From positions 84,938 through 148,937 of the forward strand of contig DAIMEJ010000008.1 of NCBI GenBank assembly GCA_036725345.1: a stretch of DNA of 64,000 bases, written 5' to 3'. The position numbers and the translations under genes were made by a program. Source of the DNA: JAPLJU01 sp036725345 (lineage in GTDB: Bacteria; Desulfobacterota; Syntrophia; Syntrophales; UBA2192). The notes beneath the pieces are model-generated. The model worked only from the letters and a program-made list of their open reading frames with translations, was not told the origin of the DNA and searched no databases. This document shows, piece after piece, positions 1 through 8,295 of the stretch. Numbering within the stretch: the stretch's first letter is position 1; every line of letters begins with the position of its first letter.

Positions 1-1851
1 CTGCAGGTCGTCAAGGCCGACGCTTACGGGCACGGGGCCATCGAGGTGTCGAACGTCGCCCTCCAGAGCGGGGCCACCCATTTGGGTGTCGCCAACGCCG
101 ATGAGGGCGTTCAGCTCCGGGTCGGCGGTATCGAAGTTCCCATCATCATTCTGAGCCCCTCCATCGATTCGGAAATCCCCGGGATCATCAAGTACAACCT
201 TACACCCTCCGTCTCGGACATCGGCTTCGCCCGGGAGCTTAGCCGGCGGTTGAAGAAGGCGGGCGTGAAGCTCCCCGTTCACATCGAGGCGGACACCGGC
301 ATGGGCAGAGGGGGGACGCTGTACAGCGAAGCCTTTGACATGATCCGGGAAGTGCACAGCCTTCCCAACATCACCATAGAGGGCATCTTCACCCATCTTT
401 CCTCGAGCGAAATTGAAAACGACGAATACAACCTCAGGCAGTGGGAGCTCTTCAAGGAACTGCTGGATAAGCTCGAGAAAAGCGGCATCTCGATTCCCAT
501 CAGGCACATGGCCAACAGCGGCGGTGTCCTCAACTTCCAGACCTTTCACCTGGAAATGGTGAGACCCGGCATCATGTCTTACGGCATTTACCCGTCGCCC
601 GAGCTCGAGTCGAAGGCGAAACTCCTGCCCGTGATGAGCTTCAAGACCCGGGTCATGCTCCTGAAGGATTTTCCCGAAGGCCACGGGATCGGCTACAACC
701 GGACTTACGTCACGAAGGGGCCGACCCGCATTGCAACCATCCCCGTCGGTTACGGGGACGGTTACGGCCGCATCCTTTCCAACCAGAGCGATGTTCTCAT
801 CCGGGGGACGCGGGCACCCGTGGTGGGGCGTGTCTCCATGGACATGTGCACCATCGACGTGACACACATCCCGGCCTGCGAAATCGGCGACGAGGTGGTG
901 CTTCTCGGCAGACAGGGAAAGGAGTACATATCGGCCAACGAGATTGCCGCTAAAGCCCAGACCATCAGCTACGAGATTCTCTGCGCCCTCGGAAAGAGGG
1001 CCCCACGGGTCTTCGTTCACAAGGGGAAGGTCGACACCGTGGAGCCCAGGCTCAGGCGGATCTTCATCCCCGACGAGGAGAAATCCCTTTCCAGAATCGA
1101 CAATGTCATCCGGCGATGTTTCCAGGCCAGGGCTGAGGATACGGAGATGGGTGATGCCATCTTCTACGAGATGTTCGAAACCCTTTTCGGAAAGGAAGAC
1201 CGGAGACTGGAACTGCGGACGAACTTCCGCTACGAAATCAGCGTAGCCGATTTCCCGAAAAAGGAGGTCCAGGACGACCCTCAGACCATCAACTACTTCA
1301 AGGTGACGACGCATATCGAATACACGAAGACCCTGAGGAACAACCCCTTCATCATCGGCTGCGCCCTCAACAACCAGCAGCTCTCCGAACTCTTCGAAGA
1401 CCCCCGCTGCGAGTATCGCTGGCTGCTCTTCGGCCGCGACGCCCTATTCAAGGAAAGCGATTTTCAGGTCGACCGGGTCTGCGTGGATCAGGAGGTCGTC
1501 CCCATCATCCGCTCCGGTTACACCACGCGGGGATACGAGATCTGGTGCGGCGGAGACGTGCTCAAGAAAAAAATAAACCGTCCGGTCCGGCTGAAGATTG
1601 ACATCCAGACGAAGAAATACAAAAGCAGCAACAACTTCTCCGTGTACCTGGTCTACCCCACCCGGGGGCTCGACATCTCCTTCCACTACGCCGGCACGAA
1701 GCTCAAGAACGTGCGTGAGGTAAGCTTCTTCGCGGGGAAACACCCCTACCCGCAGGTGGTGACTGAGCGGGGGAAATCGATACGCCTGGCGATCGCTGAT
1801 GATGACTGGGTTTTCCCCAACAGCGGAGTGACCTTCATCTGGGACCTTTAG
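1..1851 (+). CDS. alr: Alanine racemase with long C-terminal extension (5' end outside window)
   Basis: PLP-dependent racemase making D-alanine for peptidoglycan. The reading frame is open from base 1 and enters at VVKADAYGHG (bases 7-36), the PLP-lysine motif near the N-terminus of Alr, so only about 30 residues are missing. GTG at base 46 is therefore not the start. The second catalytic element, GIGYNRTY, has its Tyr at 694-696, and the C-terminal beta domain carries PVGYGDGYGR. Normal Alr ends near base 1040 (APRVFVHKGK), but the frame continues about 270 residues into a region I do not recognise. The next two genes are D-Ala-D-Ala-ligase-like, which supports the cell-wall role. The racemase call is firm; the extension's function is unknown. 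Confidence 0.93.
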   Translation: MQVVKADAYGHGAIEVSNVALQSGATHLGVANADEGVQLRVGGIEVPIIILSPSIDSEIPGIIKYNLTPSVSDIGFARELSRRLKKAGVKLPVHIEADTGMGRGGTLYSEAFDMIREVHSLPNITIEGIFTHLSSSEIENDEYNLRQWELFKELLDKLEKSGISIPIRHMANSGGVLNFQTFHLEMVRPGIMSYGIYPSPELESKAKLLPVMSFKTRVMLLKDFPEGHGIGYNRTYVTKGPTRIATIPVGYGDGYGRILSNQSDVLIRGTRAPVVGRVSMDMCTIDVTHIPACEIGDEVVLLGRQGKEYISANEIAAKAQTISYEILCALGKRAPRVFVHKGKVDTVEPRLRRIFIPDEEKSLSRIDNVIRRCFQARAEDTEMGDAIFYEMFETLFGKEDRRLELRTNFRYEISVADFPKKEVQDDPQTINYFKVTTHIEYTKTLRNNPFIIGCALNNQQLSELFEDPRCEYRWLLFGRDALFKESDFQVDRVCVDQEVVPIIRSGYTTRGYEIWCGGDVLKKKINRPVRLKIDIQTKKYKSSNNFSVYLVYPTRGLDISFHYAGTKLKNVREVSFFAGKHPYPQVVTERGKSIRLAIADDDWVFPNSGVTFIWDL

Positions 1852-1866
1852 CGGGCAACGCCCGCA

Positions 1867-1943
1867 GTTATGAGTGATGAGTTATGAATTTTGAGTTTAA
1901 AAACTCTTTCATTCAAAACTCGAAACTCATAGTTCATAATTAA
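1867..1943. repeat. Period-7 degenerate repeat forming a hairpin
   Basis: Left arm repeats units like ATGAGTG/ATGAGTT/ATGAATT/TTGAGTT. The right arm is the approximate inverse (AAACTCGAAACTCAT...CATAATT). It fills the gap between alr and the first ddl-like gene. Confidence 0.7.
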
Positions 1944-1947
1944 GCGA

Positions 1948-3015
1948 GTGACAACGAGCGTGGCAAAGTTGCGTGTGGGCATCATCTTCGGCGGCATGTC
2001 TTCCGAGCGGGAGGTCTCTCTCAACAGCGGAAGAAACGTCTATGACAACATCGACCGGGAATTATACGAGCCCTGTGCCATCTTCATGGACGGGCAGGGA
2101 TACCTGTGGATGTTACCCTGGCAGCTCGTTTCTCAGAATACCACTACGGACATATCGGAGCACCTGGAGCGGGAGGCGAAGCGCGTCGCTTATGAATCCC
2201 TGAAGGACAACATTGATTTTGCCTTCCTCGCCCTTCACGGAAAGTATGGCGATGACGGCTGTATCCAGGGCGTCCTGGAACTGCTCGGCATCCCCTACAC
2301 GGGGCCCGGGATCCTGGCCTCGGCGCTGGGCATGGACAAGATCATCCAGCAGAAGATCCTGGCCGCCGAAGGGATTGGAGTCCCCCGGAGCGACGAAGTC
2401 ACGGCGCATGAATGGCAGAGGGACAGTGAGAGCGTGGTTAAAAGAATCACGGGTAAATTCGCGTTCCCCTTTGTCACGAAACCCTGCAGGGAAGGTTCCA
2501 GTGTGGGTGTCACGATCGTCCGGGAGAGCGGGAGCCTCGGGCAGGGCATCGCAGAGGCCTTGAAATGGGACAACGTGGTCCTCGTTGAAGAGTTCCTGGA
2601 CGGCGTGGAGTTCTCATCGATCATCCTGGAGGAGGGAGGGGAGGCCTTCCCCCTGTCTCTCACGGAGATCTACCCGCAGAGCGAGTTTTACACTTACGAT
2701 GACAAGTACATGCCGGGCCGATGCCGTAAGTTCACACCGCCGAAGAATCTACCCGGGGACGTGGTGGCGCACATCAAGAAGGAGGCGGTTCGCGCCTTCA
2801 GGGCCCTGGGGTTCCGCTGTTACGGGCGGATCGACGGTTTTGTTTTGAAGGACGGCCGCGTCCTCATCACGGACCCGAACTCTTCATCGGGCATGGCGCC
2901 GTCTTCCTTTTTCTTCGAGCAGGCGGCCGAGCAGGGAATGCTTCCCGTCATGATCATCTCGAAGCTCGTCGAGATTGCGCTCGAAATTCACCGGGAGAAA
3001 AAGGGACCACTTTAA
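1948..3015 (+). CDS. D-alanine-D-alanine ligase-like ATP-grasp protein, divergent paralogue A
   Basis: ATP-grasp ligase of the D-Ala-D-Ala ligase family, 355 aa, cytosolic, expected to join D-amino acids for peptidoglycan. Visible: GGMSSEREVSLNSG at the N-terminus, LHGKYGDDGCIQG, PYTGPG, the ATP-binding EGSSVGVTIV, and an omega-loop-like YTYDDKY. The final metal/substrate segment reads TDPNSSSGMAPSS, where canonical Ddl has E-x-N and N-x-x-PG-(M/F)-T. The metal-ligand Glu is Asp and the PG turn is SG. GTG at 1948 or 1960 may be the start; no clear ribosome site decides. The second paralogue follows directly. Ligase family is certain, substrate is not. Confidence 0.82.
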   Translation: MTTSVAKLRVGIIFGGMSSEREVSLNSGRNVYDNIDRELYEPCAIFMDGQGYLWMLPWQLVSQNTTTDISEHLEREAKRVAYESLKDNIDFAFLALHGKYGDDGCIQGVLELLGIPYTGPGILASALGMDKIIQQKILAAEGIGVPRSDEVTAHEWQRDSESVVKRITGKFAFPFVTKPCREGSSVGVTIVRESGSLGQGIAEALKWDNVVLVEEFLDGVEFSSIILEEGGEAFPLSLTEIYPQSEFYTYDDKYMPGRCRKFTPPKNLPGDVVAHIKKEAVRAFRALGFRCYGRIDGFVLKDGRVLITDPNSSSGMAPSSFFFEQAAEQGMLPVMIISKLVEIALEIHREKKGPL

Positions 3016-3083
3016 AAGATAGTGGTGAGTGAGGAGTGGTGAGTGGTGAAAACAAAAAAGTGGTGAGTGGGGAGTGGTGAGAA
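3016..3083. repeat. GTGAGTG-type tandem repeat after ddl-like A
   Basis: Degenerate heptamers (GTGAGTG, GGAGTGG). Bases 3001-3069, spanning the last codons and stop of the upstream gene, match 4195-4263 with two mismatches. Confidence 0.75.
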
Positions 3084-3150
3084 CGGGCTGAAGGCCCGGA
3101 TGAGCTGTTGTCAGGTATCTTGGATTATCAGCGGCGTAGTCAGGAGGGTC

Positions 3151-4209
3151 ATGGAAAAAAAGGACAAAATCAGGGTCGGCGTCATGCTGGCGGGTGTCTC
3201 CTCGGAGAAGGAGGTCTCTCTGGAGAGCGGAAGGAACATCTTCAGCAAGATGGACAGGAAGAAATATGAACCGGCGCCCCTTTTCATGGACAGCAGGGGC
3301 GCTTTCTGGGAGATCCCCATCAAGCTTCTCATGCGCAACAGCACCCGGGACATCGAGATGGATCTCCGTGAAGAGGCAAGCCCTGTTCCTTACGAAGACC
3401 TCAAGAAAAGATATGATTTCATTTACCTGGGCCTCCATGGGAAATACGGCGAGGACGGATGCGTGCAGGGGCTGCTCGAGATTCTCAACATCCCCTACAC
3501 GGGTTCCGGTGTTCTTGCCTCGGCCCTCGGTATGGACAAATACACGGCGAGAAGAGTCCTCGCCATGAGCGGCATCGATGTGCCAAAGACGATCCCGGTA
3601 GAAAAGCGGGTGTGGGAAAAAGAGAAGGCTGACATCATCGCGCGCATCGAGGGCGAACTGGGGTATCCCGTCGTGACAAAACCGACCCGCGAGGGATGCA
3701 GTACGGCCGTGAAGAAAGTCGTGTCTTCCACGGGGATCCCCGATGCCCTTGCCGCCGCTTTTGAATGGGACAACACCGTCATCGTGGAGGAGTTCCTCTC
3801 CGGTATCGAGGTCACCTGCGGGGTCATCGGCAACGACGATCCCATGGCACTTACGCCGTCGGAGACGGTCCCGACGCAGGAAATTCTCTCGCTGGAGGAT
3901 AAGTTTCTCTACGGGCAGGGGGAGAACAAGACGCCCGCCAGGGTACCCGAGGAGGTTCTGAGAAAAATACAGGAAACGGCCGTGGCCGCTTACAGGGCGC
4001 TCGGTCTTCAGGTCTACTCCCGGATCGACATGTTTCTCCGGAAGGACGGGCGCGTCGCCGTCCTGGAGCCGAACAGTCTTCCGGGCATGACACCCTCGAC
4101 GGTTCTCTTCCATCAGGCGGCCGCATCCGGCATGACCCAGACCGACCTGATCAGCCGCGTCATCGATCTTTCACTCGATGCCCATTCCAGGAAGAAGGGA
4201 CCACTTTAA
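3151..4209 (+). CDS. D-alanine-D-alanine ligase-like ATP-grasp protein, paralogue B
   Basis: Second ATP-grasp ligase, 352 aa from ATG 3151, preceded by AGGAGGG at 3142-3148. An upstream GTG at 3067 would translate the intergenic repeat and is rejected. It keeps the metal-binding end (LEPNSLPGMTPST, with Glu, Asn and PGMT) better than its neighbour. The ATP/substrate loop is EGCSTAVKKV instead of EGSSVG-type, and the omega-loop region is LEDKFLYGQG without the Tyr pair typical of D-Ala-D-Ala ligases. By analogy with the Ddl/Van families, the omega loop sets acceptor specificity, so a different acceptor (D-Ser, D-Lac or other) is possible but unproven. Confidence 0.82.
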   Translation: MEKKDKIRVGVMLAGVSSEKEVSLESGRNIFSKMDRKKYEPAPLFMDSRGAFWEIPIKLLMRNSTRDIEMDLREEASPVPYEDLKKRYDFIYLGLHGKYGEDGCVQGLLEILNIPYTGSGVLASALGMDKYTARRVLAMSGIDVPKTIPVEKRVWEKEKADIIARIEGELGYPVVTKPTREGCSTAVKKVVSSTGIPDALAAAFEWDNTVIVEEFLSGIEVTCGVIGNDDPMALTPSETVPTQEILSLEDKFLYGQGENKTPARVPEEVLRKIQETAVAAYRALGLQVYSRIDMFLRKDGRVAVLEPNSLPGMTPSTVLFHQAAASGMTQTDLISRVIDLSLDAHSRKKGPL

Positions 4210-4325
4210 AAGATAGTGGTGAGTGAAGAGTGGCGAGTGGTGAAAACAAAAAAGTGGTGAGTGAAGAGTGGCGAGTGGTGAAAACAAAACAGTGGTGAGT
4301 GGTGAGTGGTGAGTGGTGAGTGGGG
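4210..4325. repeat. Long GTGAGTG tandem repeat array
   Basis: Contains two 38-bp copies (4215-4252, 4253-4290) of a GTGGTGAGTGAAGAGTGGCG-type unit, then five near-perfect GTGAGTG heptamers. Related to 3016-3083. Confidence 0.8.
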
Positions 4326-4373
4326 GTGCCCCGAGACGGGATAAGGGGTAATAAGAAGGGATTTAAAGGGTTC

Positions 4374-4401
4374 TTGACAAAGTCTTCGGGCGCATTATAT
4401 T
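4374..4401 (+). promoter_or_regulatory. Sigma-70-like promoter
   Basis: TTGACA at 4374-4379, 16-nt spacer, TATATT at 4396-4401. It lies 41 bp upstream of the HExxH gene and just after the repeat array. Confidence 0.65.
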
Positions 4402-4442
4402 AGGAGCGCCTTGTAGAAAGTCACCGGTGGAAGGCTCCTCAT

Positions 4443-4973
4443 ATGAGGTATTTCACTCCCCAGCAGATATTCCAGGCCAGACAGATATTTGACCGCGCGG
4501 AGGCGATGACGCGGCAATATTTCCGCCTCAGCCCGGAGGCGGTCCACCCCCATCGCTACGATGTCAAAACCCTGGCCGAACTTCAGAAACACGAGGTGAC
4601 GGACAGTGCCTTCGCGCATATCTGCCGCTATTTCATCCGGAGAAAAGAAGGGCCGGAGGGAACCCGGGAATTTCCCCACTACCGGGTGTGCCTGCAGGAT
4701 CACCGGATCCTGGATGCCGTGGACCGGGGGAGGTCCTTTATAAAATACGAGTCCTTGATGCTCTACATCGCCGTCCACGAACTGACTCACGTCGTCCGGT
4801 TCTCGGGCGGTCACAGTGATTTCGACGCCCCCGAGGCGGAGAAGGATCGGGAGGAGCGGAAGGTCAACACCTTCACCCAGAATATTTTGAGTTCCAACAC
4901 CGACCGCGGCGTCAGGCTCGTGATGGATTGCTTCAACAAACGTTACGATATCGACGCGATTGGCAGTAATTAG
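4443..4973 (+). CDS. Putative HExxH zinc metallopeptidase-like protein
   Basis: 176-aa protein, no signal peptide. The only clear signature is YIAVHELTHVVRF (residues about 110-122), an HExxH zinc-binding motif inside a hydrophobic helix, as in gluzincin/metzincin-like proteases. The acidic stretch after it (FDAPEAEKDREE) could supply a third ligand. I do not recognise the family. It has its own strong promoter and is followed 23 bp later by an FmdB zinc-ribbon gene, so the two are probably cotranscribed. Protease activity is inference from the motif. Confidence 0.7.
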   Translation: MRYFTPQQIFQARQIFDRAEAMTRQYFRLSPEAVHPHRYDVKTLAELQKHEVTDSAFAHICRYFIRRKEGPEGTREFPHYRVCLQDHRILDAVDRGRSFIKYESLMLYIAVHELTHVVRFSGGHSDFDAPEAEKDREERKVNTFTQNILSSNTDRGVRLVMDCFNKRYDIDAIGSN

Positions 4974-4996
4974 TTCCTTGAGGGAGGTTTTGGCAT

Positions 4997-5272
4997 ATGC
5001 CTATTTACGAATACCAGTGCAGGAAATGCCTGAAGGCATTCGAAGTCGTTCAGAAAGTCTCGGACCCGGAGCTCACGTCCTGTAAATTCTGCAAAGGCGC
5101 CGTAAAGAGAATGATGTCGGTGACCTCCTTCCACCTGAAGGGGTCCGGCTGGTACGTCACGGATTACGGCGGGAGGAAGGCGCCGGTCGCCGAGAAGGAG
5201 AAGGGTGAGCCGCCCGCCGCGGAATCGAAGCCGGCCGAAACGGCGAAGCCGGACGACACCGGCACCACCTGA
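4997..5272 (+). CDS. FmdB family zinc-ribbon protein
   Basis: 91-aa protein starting MPIYEYQCRKC with a CxxC...CxxC zinc ribbon (residues 8-11 and about 30-33), the FmdB/CxxC regulatory-protein family, followed by a low-complexity Pro/Ala/Glu/Lys tail. FmdB was named for a putative regulator of the formamide/amide operon, but most homologues are uncharacterised. GGGAGG at 4982-4987 supports the ATG at 4997. Second gene of the unit begun at 4443 and followed by a terminator. Confidence 0.88.
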   Translation: MPIYEYQCRKCLKAFEVVQKVSDPELTSCKFCKGAVKRMMSVTSFHLKGSGWYVTDYGGRKAPVAEKEKGEPPAAESKPAETAKPDDTGTT

Positions 5273-5289
5273 TGCCCTGTCAAATATTC

Positions 5290-5327
5290 AAGGGGTGGTC
5301 TCCTCGAGGAAACCACCCCTTTTTTTA
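5290..5327 (+). terminator. Rho-independent terminator
   Basis: Stem AAGGGGTGGT / ACCACCCCTT with an 11-nt internal region, followed by a run of T. Sits just after the FmdB gene. Confidence 0.9.
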
Positions 5328-5399
5328 TTCGTCCCGTCGCGCCTGATCCGCTGGAACGCGAGGCCGCCTGCCTGATTCTCCCCGGACCTTCACCTCCCC

Positions 5400-7271
5400 T
5401 TACCCCGCATCACTTTCCTGCTGCTTGTCGAGAGGGAAGGAAAAACTGTATGCCTGGAGGCCCTCGTCCGCCATCAGGGAATTGGGGGGTGCGATTTTTT
5501 CCATCACCCGGATCATGGCCTTGTTGGTGGTCAGGATGGATGCATTGAAACCTTCAATCTTGTATTGGATGGCGGTATCCATCAGCATGCGAAGGATGAA
5601 AGATGCGATGCCCAGGCCCTGGTATTCTTCATCGACGATGAATGAAACATCGGCGTAGGGACTGCGGGCGAAGCGGACATATCGCCCTTCCGCGATGATC
5701 TTTTCGATGCCTGCCTCGGCGATGACCCCCACGATGGACATGGTCTGGCGGTAGTCCACGTTCACATATTCCTGCATTCTCACGTGCGGCATGGCCTGTA
5801 CGTAGCTGAAGTACCGGTAGAACACTCCCTGATCCGAGAACCGGTAGAAGAGCCGCCGCATGCCGTCTTCATCGGAGGGTTTGATCGGGCGGAAGTGGAC
5901 CGTCACATTGCCCCGGAAGGTGCGGGTCCGGGAGATGTCATCCGGATAGGCCCGTGTCGCCTCGGTGCGGTAGATCTGGTTCTGATAGAGAAGCCTCAGT
6001 CTCTTGGCCTCCCGGACCAGATGGTCCCGGTCGTCGGGATGTGCGATATCAATCAGTGAGAGGGTCCTCTCACGGAGCGACCGGCCGCTGAGACGGGCCA
6101 CACCGTATTCCGTGGCAATGATATTGACCAGCTCGGGAGAAAACTGGTTCGGGTACTTTTCAATAGAGGGCAGGATGCTCGATTCCCCCCTGCGGTTGCG
6201 GCTGGGAAGCGCGAAGATGTTGCATCCGCCGCTCGAGAGCGCCGCGCCGGTGAGAAATTCCTGAAAATCGCTCGGGCCGACGACAATGTTTCCTCGGCTG
6301 GCATGGAGGGCAATGCCGCCCGAGATGTCCGCCTTGTAGGCCGGCATGATGACGAGCACGTGATCGTTTTGCGCGATGTTTTTCGGGTTCATGACGACGT
6401 CGATGCTCTGAAATTCAATGAGCTGGTTCCCGTCCAGCCACTTCATCAGTTCGGGTGTCCCGTGGGCGTAAGCGACGAGGGACTTCCCCGTGAACACCTT
6501 CTTGTTCTTGTTCGTGACGGCCCCGCTGTCCACCAGATCCATCAGGGGATCCGTGAAGGGGAGTGAGTGGATTCCCAGATCACGTTTGCCGGCTAGGTAT
6601 TTGACCAGGGCTTCGTACAGGGGCCCGAAAAAGAAAGCGAGACAGCTCCCGTCCTCGATGACGGAGGCGGTATGGGCGGCCACCCGGTCAAAGGTTTCGT
6701 CCACGGGCCACCGCGAGAGATACATCAGCGGTTCCGTCGCCCGGACGAGGTAGTGGAAATCCTTCACGTGAACGAAGGTGTCCCCGAAGGTGTAAGGGGT
6801 CTCCTCGTTAATCTCGCCGACGACCAGGGCCGCCCGTTCGATGGCATGCTTAGCCACATCGGTGGATACCCCGATGCTGCACAGTCCCCTCTTGTCGGGC
6901 GGTGTGATCTGGACGAAGGCCGCATCGACCTTCACGACGTTTGTCTTGAAAAGAAGGGGAACCTGGGACAGAAGGCAGGGCACCCAGTCGATCCGGCCGG
7001 ACGTTATGGCGCTGTAACCCTTGGTCATGGAGAAGAAGGTTCTCAGCCGGTATTTGTCGGCATATCGCTCGTCGGGCGGTATCGCGTCGCCAAGGCTGAA
7101 GAGCTGGATGATATCGAGGTCCATGAGATTTTTTTCATCGGATTCCATGAGGTGCTTGATCAGCGTGCGGGGCTCGCCGACGCCGGTGCCGACGAATATG
7201 CTCATGCCCGGTTTGATCTTCGAGAGCACCACCCCGGGGTCTACGATCTTATCTGTCCAATCCTCAGGCAT
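5400..7271 (-). CDS. Acetyl-CoA hydrolase/transferase-GNAT fusion protein
   Basis: About 623 aa. Residues 1-430 are a class I acetyl-CoA hydrolase/4-hydroxybutyrate CoA-transferase domain (KPGMSIFVGTGVGEP; VVGEINEETP, which holds the family's catalytic-Glu region; SGGCNIFALPSR). Residues about 460-600 are a GNAT acyltransferase domain with the acyl-CoA signature EEYQGLGIASFIL. The predicted role is transfer or hydrolysis of short-chain acyl-CoA, with acyl transfer to an unknown amine by the GNAT half. ATG 7271 (MPEDWTDK) aligns best with family starts; ATG 7310 would add 13 residues. No strong ribosome site decides. Confidence 0.9.
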   Translation of the reverse strand: MPEDWTDKIVDPGVVLSKIKPGMSIFVGTGVGEPRTLIKHLMESDEKNLMDLDIIQLFSLGDAIPPDERYADKYRLRTFFSMTKGYSAITSGRIDWVPCLLSQVPLLFKTNVVKVDAAFVQITPPDKRGLCSIGVSTDVAKHAIERAALVVGEINEETPYTFGDTFVHVKDFHYLVRATEPLMYLSRWPVDETFDRVAAHTASVIEDGSCLAFFFGPLYEALVKYLAGKRDLGIHSLPFTDPLMDLVDSGAVTNKNKKVFTGKSLVAYAHGTPELMKWLDGNQLIEFQSIDVVMNPKNIAQNDHVLVIMPAYKADISGGIALHASRGNIVVGPSDFQEFLTGAALSSGGCNIFALPSRNRRGESSILPSIEKYPNQFSPELVNIIATEYGVARLSGRSLRERTLSLIDIAHPDDRDHLVREAKRLRLLYQNQIYRTEATRAYPDDISRTRTFRGNVTVHFRPIKPSDEDGMRRLFYRFSDQGVFYRYFSYVQAMPHVRMQEYVNVDYRQTMSIVGVIAEAGIEKIIAEGRYVRFARSPYADVSFIVDEEYQGLGIASFILRMLMDTAIQYKIEGFNASILTTNKAMIRVMEKIAPPNSLMADEGLQAYSFSFPLDKQQESDAG

Positions 7272-7431
7272 TGTCACACCGCTATTCCGTCCCATGCAAC
7301 GAACGCTCATGCTCGGGACATTTGTTATCTTTTTTCTGGGGAATCGGTCAAGAAAAAGAAACAGGGAGAAGGCGGGAAAATCTCCGGGAAGAAAACAGGG
7401 GGATCCTCGGTCCTCTCGCCGTGTCCGCCCG

Positions 7432-8175
7432 CTATCTGCGCATGCCCTCGATCAGGGCAAGGACATTTTGCCCCAGGACGTCGTGGTTGTACCCCCCTTC
7501 GAGGACGGCAAAATAACCGGCTCCGCTTTTGCGGCATACTTCTTTCACCAGCCGGCCGATTTTCAGGTAATCCTCCGTGGAGAGAAGACCGCCCCAGTCC
7601 TCCCGGTGGTTGTCAAATCCCGCGGAAATGCCGATCATGTCGACATCTTCTTCCAGATTTTTCGTGATATCATTCAGGTAGGCCTCCGAGTCCGCGGCTT
7701 TGGGGTTGAAGACCTTCACGTAGCCCTTCTTGCTCAGGATATCAACGGTCCCGTCACCGTAATGACAGTCGATGTCGAGCACCAGGGCCCGCCGGATCTT
7801 TCCCGACTCCTTCATTTTTGAAATGGCGATGGCCATGTTGTTGAAGAAACAGTAACCCCAGGAACTGGCGCGGGAGGCATGATGGCCCGGGGGTCTGACA
7901 AGGGCGAAGCAGGGCTCCCCCCCCAGGCCGATGGCGGCCGCCTGGATGGCCGCACCGGCCGCAAGGGCCGATATGTCGTAGAGTCCCAGGCCGCGCACAT
8001 ACTCGATGTGTGACAGCGCGTGACAGGCGGCGATATCCTCGAGATCCGCTGGCGATGCCTCCACAAACTCCACATGTTCCCGGATGACTTTCAGGACGGC
8101 GTCCATCCGGCCGCCCGCTGCGGCCGGGTCGGAACAGTAGGATGTCCTGAAGGCCTCATGGTATACGACTTTCAT
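7432..8175 (-). CDS. Histone-deacetylase-like amidohydrolase (short form)
   Basis: 247-aa arginase/deacetylase-fold enzyme of the HDAC/AcuC/acetylpolyamine amidohydrolase superfamily, Zn-dependent. Active-site segments are present: RPPGHHA (charge-relay His pair), DIDCHYGDGT (Zn ligands Asp and His) and GFDNH (third Zn ligand), plus EGGYN near the C-terminus. Shorter than typical HDAC-like proteins (300-380 aa). The substrate is probably an acetylated small amine or lysine, unproven. It lies between a CaiB CoA transferase and an acyl-CoA hydrolase/GNAT gene on the same strand, so it could reverse acylation made by the GNAT half. A second HDAC-like gene occurs at 43448-44761. Confidence 0.9.
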   Translation of the reverse strand: MKVVYHEAFRTSYCSDPAAAGGRMDAVLKVIREHVEFVEASPADLEDIAACHALSHIEYVRGLGLYDISALAAGAAIQAAAIGLGGEPCFALVRPPGHHASRASSWGYCFFNNMAIAISKMKESGKIRRALVLDIDCHYGDGTVDILSKKGYVKVFNPKAADSEAYLNDITKNLEEDVDMIGISAGFDNHREDWGGLLSTEDYLKIGRLVKEVCRKSGAGYFAVLEGGYNHDVLGQNVLALIEGMRR

Positions 8176-8212
8176 AGAGGCAGGCCCTGGATCTTATCGC
8201 TCAGGAAAAGCT

Positions 8213-8242
8213 GAGAAGCCGGGCGCCGGCGCCCGGCCTCTC
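8213..8242 (-). terminator. Strong GC hairpin, possible intercistronic terminator
   Basis: Palindrome GCCGGGCG/CGCCCGGC flanked by GAGA/TCTC. It lies between the CoA transferase and the HDAC-like gene. The trailing T tract on the minus strand is weak. Confidence 0.5.
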
Positions 8243-8295
8243 TTCGTTGCAACATCGCGTCAAACATTTTTTTCATCCGATCGGAATTTCCCCTG

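Noticed and set aside
3067..3150. Earlier GTG start for ddl-like paralogue B
   Set aside because: It translates the GTGAGTG repeat; the family N-terminus begins at ATG 3151, after AGGAGGG.
2884..4113. A 409-codon antisense open frame opposite the ddl-like genes
   Set aside because: It crosses the intergenic repeat and both genes, with no domain; shadow frame.
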